Positions 6,183 through 10,749 of a stretch of 10,749 nucleotides of DNA are shown in pieces. Positions within the stretch are counted from its first letter, which is position 1, and the number at the start of each line of letters is the position of its first letter. A model generated the notes under the pieces. It did no database searches. It was not told the DNA's origin and was given only the letters and a program-made list of their open reading frames with translations. The position numbers and the translations under genes are program-made. Source of the DNA: Chloroflexi bacterium RBG_16_68_14. Its GTDB lineage: Bacteria > Chloroflexota > Dehalococcoidia > DSTF01 > RBG-16-68-14. The stretch is from contig MGOB01000001.1 of NCBI GenBank assembly GCA_001796995.1, positions 1 through 10,749 on the forward strand. Direction: 5' to 3'.

Positions 6183-6221
6183 GGATGTCTCTTTAGCCCA
6201 GCGTCCGGCTCCCGCCGCAGG

Positions 6222-6485
6222 CTACTTACTGTCGCGCACGGTGTAGAACGTGCGCGTGATGGTGGGCATAGTCTGGTCCACCTCGCGCCTGAGAGGCGAG
6301 CTCTCCAGATAGCGTTCTGCGGCCTCTCGGCTCTCCCAGATCGCGATGGCCACGCTTTCGCTTGGGTCGTCTTCCGCCTGGAGACTATAGGCGTGGAGGA
6401 GTCCGGGGCTCTCCTTGAACCGGCGGAAGAACTCGTCGGTCTGCTCACTAGGCGGCTGCTGCGCCCGCAGGATATAGGCAAACAT
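6222..6485 (-). CDS. Small ABM-type dimeric alpha/beta-barrel protein
   Basis: An 87-residue protein with the ferredoxin-like layout of the antibiotic-biosynthesis-monooxygenase (ABM) fold: a first strand FAYILRAQ (2-9), a helix with EFFRRFKESPGLLHAYSLQ (18-36), a second strand VAIAIWES (45-52) with the typical Trp, a helix REAAERYLES and a last strand TITRTFYTV (75-83). Such proteins form dimers; some are oxygenases or heme-degrading, many have unknown roles. No metal or cofactor residue can be assigned. The ATG has AGAAAGGA 9 bases upstream. The gene starts 38 bases after the crotonase gene on the same strand, so the two are probably co-transcribed. Confidence 0.65.
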   Translation of the reverse strand: MFAYILRAQQPPSEQTDEFFRRFKESPGLLHAYSLQAEDDPSESVAIAIWESREAAERYLESSPLRREVDQTMPTITRTFYTVRDSK

Positions 6486-6523
6486 TACGGATGTTCCTTT
6501 CTAGGTAGCTTCTTCCTTCGTTG

Positions 6524-7336
6524 CTATCGCCCTTTGAACACGGGCTCGCGCTTCTCCGCGAAGGCGCGCGGGCCCTCGCGGGCGTCCTCCGTCGACTGGA
6601 CGACGGCCATCGCCTGACCGGCCGCCTCCAACGCCTCCTCCACGTCGCTGGTCAGCCCGCGGTAGACCAGCCGCTTGGCGAGTTGGATGGCGACGGCCGG
6701 CCCCTTCGCGATGCGCTCGGCCAGCTCTCGCGCCCCCGGCAACAGCTCGTCCGGCGGGACGACCCGGGAGACGTAGCCGATGCGCAGCGCCTCCTGGGCG
6801 TCGATGAAGTCGCCGGTCCAGATCAGCTCCAGCGCCTTCGCCACCCCGACGATGCGGGGCAGGTAATAGCAGCCGCCGTCGCCGGGCACCAGCCCTACCC
6901 TCACGTAGGACATGGCGAAGCGCGCCCCCTCCGAGGCGATGCGCATATCGCACATGCTGCACATGTCCATGCCCGCGCCCACGGCGGCGCCGTTCACCGC
7001 CGCGATGTAGGGCTTGTCCAGCAGCGTCACCTGGCGGGGGACGTGATGGACGCTGTCGCGCAGCCAGTTGCGGTGGTCGGCGGCGGAGACGGGCCCTTCG
7101 CTGCGCGCCGTATCAGCCACGCGGGACTCGCCCCGCAGGTCGGCCCCGGCGCAGAAGCCGCGGCCGGCGCCGGTGAGGATCACCGCGCGCACCTCGGCGT
7201 CAGTGCGGGCGTCCTCCAGCGCCTGCGCCCACTCCTGGAGCATGGCGGGGGTGAAGGCGTTCATCCGCTCCGGTCGGTTCAGGGTGATGGTGGCGACGCC
7301 ATTCTCCTTCTCGTACAGGATCTGCTCGAAATCCAT
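6524..7336 (-). CDS. Crotonase-family enoyl-CoA hydratase/isomerase
   Basis: A 270-residue member of the crotonase superfamily, acting on acyl-CoA thioesters. The first oxyanion-hole segment is GRGFCAGADL (58-67), and the second is AAVNGAAVGAGMDM (112-125). The acyl-CoA binding front ATITLNRPERMNAF (15-28) is typical. Of the two catalytic Glu of rat hydratase, the second is conserved as E170 (AKALELIWTG). The first is replaced by Tyr at 144 in FAMSYVRVGLVPGDGG, so an isomerase or other crotonase reaction is possible rather than simple hydration. Start ATG 7336 has AAAGG 7 bases upstream. The frame is open further upstream, but the promoter lies there and the family homology begins at this ATG. 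The ABM-like gene follows, probably in one operon. Confidence 0.88.
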   Translation of the reverse strand: MDFEQILYEKENGVATITLNRPERMNAFTPAMLQEWAQALEDARTDAEVRAVILTGAGRGFCAGADLRGESRVADTARSEGPVSAADHRNWLRDSVHHVPRQVTLLDKPYIAAVNGAAVGAGMDMCSMCDMRIASEGARFAMSYVRVGLVPGDGGCYYLPRIVGVAKALELIWTGDFIDAQEALRIGYVSRVVPPDELLPGARELAERIAKGPAVAIQLAKRLVYRGLTSDVEEALEAAGQAMAVVQSTEDAREGPRAFAEKREPVFKGR

Positions 7337-7398
7337 GGGCGGACCTTTCTCTGCGGTCGCCGGGCAAGCCCGGCCTCGAACGCGTATCGGCGAGGGCA

Positions 7399-7407
7399 AT
7401 TGTAGCA
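7399..7407 (-). promoter_or_regulatory. Extended -10 promoter of the crotonase gene
   Basis: TGCTACAAT on the - strand (7407 to 7399) is an extended -10 motif, about 55 bases of leader before ATG 7336. The same nine bases precede the DUF1786 gene at 10390-10382. Confidence 0.55.
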
Positions 7408-7437
7408 GACGGCGCCGGCGTTCGCGGGCCGCCCCCT

Positions 7438-7465
7438 GGACGCTACCGGCGACAGCCTCTATCAT
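7438..7465 (+). promoter_or_regulatory. Possible promoter of the Uma2-like gene
   Basis: TGGACG (7438-7443), 16 bp, TATCAT (7460-7465). It is divergent from the crotonase promoter about 35 bp away. The hexamers match only in part. Confidence 0.35.
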
Positions 7466-7505
7466 TGTGCACGACTTCACCATTCGGCGCGCGCGGAGGT
7501 GCACC

Positions 7506-8039
7506 GTGACCATCGACACCCGCTGGACGGATGTGGACAAGATGCTGGAGCCGGCCCCCAAGAGCCGCGAGGAGCTGCACCTGCGGGCCGTCCAGGACAT
7601 CGCGAAGGCGCGCTTTGAGCTCCCGACGCCCGAGCTCCCCTCCTACCGCGCCTTCGTCAACGTGCCCCAGGTCACCCTGCCGGTGAAGGACGAGCAGGGC
7701 AACGAGCTGACGCCCGACATCGTGGTGGTGGACACGCCGGGCAACATCCTCAAGATGGTGGCCCAGGTGGAGACGGGCGACACCGTGACCGAGGAGCGGG
7801 CGAAGAGCGCCTGGCTGCCCTACTGCCGCCTGCCCGACGTCGCCTTCTACCTCTATGTCCCGGTCGGCTACGGCGGCGCCGCCAAGCGCATCTGCCGGAG
7901 GCTGGGCATCGATGTCTACGGCTTCCGCACCTGGCGCTACGTCCCCCAGGGGCTGGAGATCAACGACATCTCGGAGCCGCCGGGCATCATGGCCGCCCTC
8001 ATGCCGCCCATCGTGCGCAAGATCCTGCGCGGGGTGTGA
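7506..8039 (+). CDS. Uma2-like PD-(D/E)XK-type protein
   Basis: A 177-residue soluble protein started at GTG 7506, with GGAGG at 7495-7499, six bases upstream. The frame upstream is open only as antisense of the crotonase gene. The layout resembles the Uma2/DUF820 group of nuclease-fold proteins: TPDIVVVDTP (69-78) carries the PD pair, KMVAQVETGDTVT (83-95) carries E89 after a hydrophobic strand, K100 is in ERAKSAWLPY, and DVAFYLYVPVGY (111-122) matches the closing 'eyWivD' strand. The C-terminal third (RTWRYVPQGLEI, then a Pro-rich amphipathic end) is specific to this protein. It might be a nuclease or an inactive relative; the ExK motif is not complete in canonical spacing. It stands alone, divergent from the crotonase and convergent with the HNH gene. 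Confidence 0.5.
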   Translation: MTIDTRWTDVDKMLEPAPKSREELHLRAVQDIAKARFELPTPELPSYRAFVNVPQVTLPVKDEQGNELTPDIVVVDTPGNILKMVAQVETGDTVTEERAKSAWLPYCRLPDVAFYLYVPVGYGGAAKRICRRLGIDVYGFRTWRYVPQGLEINDISEPPGIMAALMPPIVRKILRGV

Positions 8040-8077
8040 GGGGGAAGCGACTAACTGATCCCGCCGAGTCGCGACGG

Positions 8078-8815
8078 CTATTCTATCCTTGCGCCCTTCT
8101 CAAGGTTGTGCCGCGCGCAGAGAATCCTGACGTTCTCAGGAGTTAGACCGGTCCCGCCCCTGGAGAAGGGCAGTTCGTGGTCGAAGTGAATCTGGTCATC
8201 CGCGCCGCAAATCACACAACACCCCTTGTCGCGCTTGTAGACCGCCTGCTTCACCCAGGATGGAATAATCCTCCTGAACTCATCCATTTCCTCTTGATGC
8301 ACAAGCTCGTCCGGGGTGTCTGATAGGCGCATCCGAAACTTGAACACCTTGCGTCCAGCTAGAGATTTGTACTCATAGGCAATCAACTGAAACAGGCCTC
8401 TGTCCGACCAAATCCCTGGGCGTAGCTTTTCGTATACGCGCACCAACGGCTTGCTTGCTTCCGGGCTGTCTGCCGCCCTCGCAAACAGGGCGTTTTCAGT
8501 GGGTTCACCTGATGGTAGGGTCCAAGGTTGGTCAACTGACTTTGGGTCTGTCCCAGGCTCTCGCCTGATATCATGCCCCTCGTAGACAAGCTCGGCTCCG
8601 TCCTCTGATAGGGAGTCATCGTAGGGGGCCCCCGGGCGCCGGGACATCAGAACGACAGAGACCGCAGGAGGCTCGCGGAAGTACATGCCGCGCTGGAGGG
8701 AACCCCTCTCACGGGCGCACATTTCCCAATACGTTAGGATTTCGTCCCGCACTCTGTGCTCTGCCTCTTCCAACTTTGCGACGGTAGCTCTAGTATACTC
8801 TTTCAACTGCGTCAC
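8078..8815 (-). CDS. SRA-like/HNH endonuclease (putative type IV restriction)
   Basis: A 245-residue protein. The middle (about 58-165) looks like an SRA/YDG modified-base-binding domain: PGAPYDDSLSEDGAELVYEG (61-80), DPKSVDQPWTLPSGEPTENA (90-109), LVRVYEKLRPGIWSDRGLFQ (124-143), then VFKFRMRL. The C-terminus is an HNH nuclease: C200-x2-C203, HFDHELPFSRGGTG (210-223), N228, and LCARHN with C233 and H236. SRA plus HNH is a known layout for enzymes cutting DNA with modified cytosine. A helical N-terminal segment precedes. The GTG start at 8815 overlaps the DUF488 stop as GTGA; a longer start (GTG 8872) would run far into that gene. Visibly lower GC than the two upstream genes suggests recent gain. 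No methylase is nearby, as expected for type IV enzymes. Confidence 0.8.
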   Translation of the reverse strand: MTQLKEYTRATVAKLEEAEHRVRDEILTYWEMCARERGSLQRGMYFREPPAVSVVLMSRRPGAPYDDSLSEDGAELVYEGHDIRREPGTDPKSVDQPWTLPSGEPTENALFARAADSPEASKPLVRVYEKLRPGIWSDRGLFQLIAYEYKSLAGRKVFKFRMRLSDTPDELVHQEEMDEFRRIIPSWVKQAVYKRDKGCCVICGADDQIHFDHELPFSRGGTGLTPENVRILCARHNLEKGARIE

Positions 8816-9168
8816 GCCGGCTCTGCTGGCGGCAAGCCCTCCACCATCGCCTTCAGCAACCCCCGGTGACACTTCGATTCCTCCTCGCAGCCGCAGAGGA
8901 GGGTGACGGTGCCGCGCGCCGCCCGCTTCGCTAGCTCCGCCAGCAGCTCCGGCTTCTCGCGCATCTCGGCCCGGTAGCGCCGGGCGAACTCCGCCCAGTC
9001 GATCTGCCCCGCTCGATAGGCGCGCAGCAGCTCCGTGCTCGGCCCCAGCTCCTTCTCCCAGCGGTCGATGGCGTCCTTGCGCACGCCTCGCGGCCAGAGG
9101 CGCATGACCAGCAGCCGCTCGCCGTCATCGGGCGAGGGCGGGTCGTAGATGCGCTTGGTCTTGATCAC
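8812..9168 (-). CDS. DUF488 family protein (YeaO-like)
   Basis: A 118-residue protein with DUF488 signatures: KRIYDPPSPDDGERLLVMRL (5-24), WPRGVRKDAIDRW (25-37), ELGPSTELLRAY (40-51), EFARRYRAEM, and the final strand and loop TVTLLCGCEEESKCHR (87-102). The Cys-x-Cys...Cys-His cluster in that loop (C92, C94, C100, H101) is found in part of the family and could bind metal or be redox-active. Biochemical function unknown. GTG 9168 overlaps the DUF1786 stop as GTGA, and its own TGA overlaps the HNH start in the same way, so the three genes are likely translationally coupled. Confidence 0.85.
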   Translation of the reverse strand: MIKTKRIYDPPSPDDGERLLVMRLWPRGVRKDAIDRWEKELGPSTELLRAYRAGQIDWAEFARRYRAEMREKPELLAELAKRAARGTVTLLCGCEEESKCHRGLLKAMVEGLPPAEPA

Positions 9169-10340
9169 TTCGGGTCGGGCTCCCCGGCCAGTCCGCCTAG
9201 GGCGGACTCGATCTCCTCCCCGCCAAAGGCGGGGTAGCGGGCGGCGAAGGCGCTGATGAGGCCGAAGCAGCCGCTGATCATCATGTCGCCGTGGGGGGTG
9301 GCGAAGTAGGGCCGGAGGCGGCTCTGGCGCAGCCGTCCCCGCTGCGGGCCGGTGACGGCGAGGAGTAGCTTGCCCTGAGCGATGCCGATGGGACCGATAC
9401 TGCCGTGGGCGGCCTCCGGCGCGCCGCGTCCGCCTCTCGGCGGATAGAAGACGCCGTGGCCCTTGCTCTCGAACACCTCCTCGTGGGCCAGCGTGCCGGC
9501 GACCAGCCGCTCGGTGAAGTCCTCGATCTGCTCGCTGGTCAGCTCGCCGGTGTGGTGCTCGTAGAGGCTGCGGATGTGGCTGCCGCGCAGGTGGAAGGCG
9601 AGGGCGTGCATGTTCCCCAGGTTGAGTACCAACTGCTCCTCCGCCGCGGCGACGCGCGGGTCCTGGAGGGCGCCCAGCGCCGCCGCCGGCCCGGTGTCCA
9701 GGAAGACGACGGGCGCGTCGCCTCCGGCGGAGGCCACCACGGCGCGGGCGCGGGTGAGGTAGTCGGGCAGCTCCTCCGGCAGGTAGGCAAAGGCGCGCAG
9801 GTCGTTCTCGCGCTCGACCACGCGGCGCAGGTGGTCGAAGCGGAAGAGCCGGTCCGAGTAGCCGGGCGGCGCGTCGCCGTGATCGAGGCAACCCAGCGCC
9901 AGCCCGTCGAAGTGGCCGGGGACGTCGAAGGCGGCCAGGGCGCTCCGGATGGCGGCCAGGTCCAGGTCGCGCAGCTCGATGCGCTCCACGCCGTCTCCGC
10001 CTAAGGCGGAGGCCGCTTCGTCCTCGCCCACGATGCGCACGCCCAGCGCCTGCACCCGCTCCAGGTCGTCGTCGAAGGTGCGCGCCGCCTCGGGCGTGGC
10101 GTAGGCAGCACGGCCCGCCTTCACGTGGTCCTCCAGCGCCCAGTGGCAAGGCCCGCCACCCTGGATAACGCCCGTGAGGAGCACCGCCTGCCCCGCCTCC
10201 GTCGCCCGCCGGATGCGGCCGGCCGCGATGGCGGTGGCGCTGGGCATCACCAGCTTGATGCTGTTCTCGACGGGCCCGGACGAATCGAAGAGGAGGATGT
10301 CCTGGGTGCCGGTGCCCATGTCGACGGCGAGGATGCGCAT
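9165..10340 (-). CDS. DUF1786 family protein (ASKHA-like N-terminus)
   Basis: The 391-residue product follows the DUF1786 pattern: RILAVDMGTGTQDILLFD (2-19, like the phosphate-1 loop of sugar kinase/actin-type ATPases), VENSIKLVMPSATA, LTGVIQGGGPCHWALEDH (55-72), TFDDDLERV, LDHGDAPPGYSDRLFRFDH (152-170), FLDTGPAAALGAL (213-225), NLGNMHALAFHL (240-251), LYEHHTGEL (259-267), HEEVFESKGHG (286-296), TGPQRGRL and TPHGDMMISGCFGL (348-361). The role is unknown; members have been loosely annotated as pyruvate formate-lyase activating-like without experiment. ATG 10340 has GGAG 9 bases upstream; TTG 10355 is a weaker alternative. It is first in the operon with DUF488 and HNH genes. Five short palindromes are embedded in its coding sequence. 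Confidence 0.85.
   Translation of the reverse strand: MRILAVDMGTGTQDILLFDSSGPVENSIKLVMPSATAIAAGRIRRATEAGQAVLLTGVIQGGGPCHWALEDHVKAGRAAYATPEAARTFDDDLERVQALGVRIVGEDEAASALGGDGVERIELRDLDLAAIRSALAAFDVPGHFDGLALGCLDHGDAPPGYSDRLFRFDHLRRVVERENDLRAFAYLPEELPDYLTRARAVVASAGGDAPVVFLDTGPAAALGALQDPRVAAAEEQLVLNLGNMHALAFHLRGSHIRSLYEHHTGELTSEQIEDFTERLVAGTLAHEEVFESKGHGVFYPPRGGRGAPEAAHGSIGPIGIAQGKLLLAVTGPQRGRLRQSRLRPYFATPHGDMMISGCFGLISAFAARYPAFGGEEIESALGGLAGEPDPK
9191..10011. repeat. Five short palindromes inside the DUF1786 gene
   Basis: Perfect short hairpins lie at 9191-9207 (GTCCGCC/GGCGGAC), 9218-9234 (CCCCGCC/GGCGGGG), 9429-9444 (TCCGCC/GGCGGA), 9720-9734 (GCCTCC/GGAGGC) and 9995-10011 (CTCCGCCT/AGGCGGAG), with loops of 1-4 bases. 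Four share a CCGCC...GGCGG core. All keep the frame and encode SALGG, PAFGG, PPRGG, ASAGG and SALGG. GC-rich DNA produces some by chance; the shared core suggests a dispersed element. Confidence 0.55.
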
Positions 10341-10381
10341 GGTGAACAGCTCCAAGAGTTTCGACAGCGGAAGCTACTTCT

Positions 10382-10390
10382 ATTGTAGCA
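10382..10390 (-). promoter_or_regulatory. Extended -10 promoter of the DUF1786 operon
   Basis: TGCTACAAT on the - strand (10390 to 10382), identical to that of the crotonase gene, predicts a leader of about 35 bases before ATG 10340. There is no -35 match. Confidence 0.55.
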
Positions 10391-10412
10391 CCGGCCGCGG
10401 CCCGAAGATGCC

Positions 10413-10515
10413 CACGCCGCCCCCGGACGGAGGCCTGCCCTGAGGCTTCGCCGTGAGCTCAGCCGAACGGGCGAAGCCCGAAGGGATGGCAGCGGGGGCG
10501 TCCGGGGGCGGCGTG
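10413..10515. repeat. 103-bp complex inverted repeat
   Basis: A perfect 17-bp terminal inverted repeat (CACGCCGCCCCCGGACG at 10413-10429, complement at 10499-10515) encloses a second one (GGCTTCGCC at 10444-10452 with GGCGAAGCC at 10470-10478) and the palindrome TGAGCTCA (10454-10461). It looks like a REP-type intergenic element or a large terminator for the small membrane gene. No open reading frame inside is credible. Confidence 0.65.
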
Positions 10516-10528
10516 TCGGGCGGGAGGG

Positions 10529-10663
10529 CTACGGGCCGGGGTCGCGCAGGTCGTCCGTGTACCACTGGTGGAAAAGGTACGCGCTGGAGACCAGCAAGAC
10601 CAGCATGAGGGCGAGGGCAAAGGCCACGACGACATCCTTTCGAACGCGTGTCCTACCGAACAT
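10529..10663 (-). CDS. 44-residue single-span membrane protein
   Basis: The - strand frame from ATG 10663 encodes a basic start (RTRVRK, residues 4-9), a hydrophobic span VVVAFALALMLVLLVSSAYL (11-30) and a short polar tail HQWYTDDLRDPGP, so N-inside, C-outside topology is expected. TTGACA-18-TATAGT sits directly upstream, with the -10 only 4 bases before the ATG. Translation might therefore be leaderless from this ATG, or start at GTG 10627, which has AAAGGA at 10640-10635 and would give 32 residues. No family recognised. The inverted repeat at 10413-10515 follows and may end the transcript before the DUF1786 promoter. Confidence 0.6.
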   Translation of the reverse strand: MFGRTRVRKDVVVAFALALMLVLLVSSAYLFHQWYTDDLRDPGP

Positions 10664-10667
10664 GCGT

Positions 10668-10697
10668 ACTATAGAACACATATGCTGGTCTTGTCAA
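10668..10697 (-). promoter_or_regulatory. Near-consensus promoter of the small membrane gene
   Basis: On the - strand, a perfect TTGACA (10697 to 10692), 18 bp, then TATAGT (10673 to 10668). It is the best hexamer pair in the window. Bases 10698-10749 beyond it hold no feature I can support. Confidence 0.7.
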
Positions 10698-10749
10698 GAG
10701 GGTTCTGAAGGAAATTCGGCCGCTAGTTTGGAAGGAACGGGGGTGCCGG

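Noticed and set aside
8816..8872. Longer start (GTG 8872) for the HNH nuclease
   Set aside because: It would overlap DUF488 by about 60 bases and adds a Gly/Ala-rich stretch; GTG 8815 gives a clean 4-base overlap.
9169..10149. N-terminal extension of the DUF488 frame across the DUF1786 gene
   Set aside because: The extension is an out-of-frame shadow of DUF1786; DUF488 homology starts at GTG 9168 with a GTGA overlap.
10729..10749. Start of a + strand gene at GTG 10743
   Set aside because: An AAGGA lies upstream, but only two codons remain in the window, so coding cannot be judged.

Overview
The window is GC-rich, gene-dense bacterial DNA. It shows aerobic thiamine synthesis by glycine oxidase, GTG starts, near-leaderless promoters with a TACAAT-type -10, and a Gly-rich lipoprotein of the CGGGGS type. 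Together these suggest an uncultured, probably aerobic member of the Chloroflexota (Dehalococcoidia-like). That assignment is inference by style; there is no marker gene here.

Left part (about 1-4260): a low-GC, HEPN/AbiU2-like gene, probably cut by the window edge, is followed 19 bp later by a thiazole cluster on the + strand: thiG, tenI and a fused thiS-thiO. ThiO would supply dehydroglycine and ThiS the sulfur. ThiG condenses them with deoxyxylulose phosphate, and TenI aromatises the thiazole tautomer. A convergent - strand gene is the true thiE, which joins thiazole to pyrimidine. thiSO and thiE meet at an 84-bp inverted-repeat element whose two ends supply the TAG stop codon of both genes. 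No thiF, thiC, thiD or TPP riboswitch is visible. The ThiS-ThiO junction is built of 7-bp tandem repeats, so the ThiS Gly-Gly end is not free.

Middle part (about 4260-8040): an EamA/DMT transporter is divergent from thiE across another heptamer-repeat array. Next come an orphan acidic lipoprotein and a strongly signposted 28-residue Lys/Ala/Arg-rich, histone-tail-like peptide with its own consensus promoter, Shine-Dalgarno site and terminator. Then follow a - strand pair (crotonase-family protein and small dimeric alpha/beta-barrel protein) and a divergent Uma2-like PD-(D/E)XK-type protein.

Right part (about 8078-10749): a - strand operon DUF1786 - DUF488 - SRA-like/HNH endonuclease, joined by two 4-base GTGA stop/start overlaps. 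The last gene looks like a modification-dependent restriction enzyme and has visibly lower GC than its neighbours. The DUF1786 gene carries five short perfect palindromes, four with a CCGCC/GGCGG core, read through in frame. Upstream lie a complex inverted repeat and a tiny single-span membrane protein with a near-consensus promoter.
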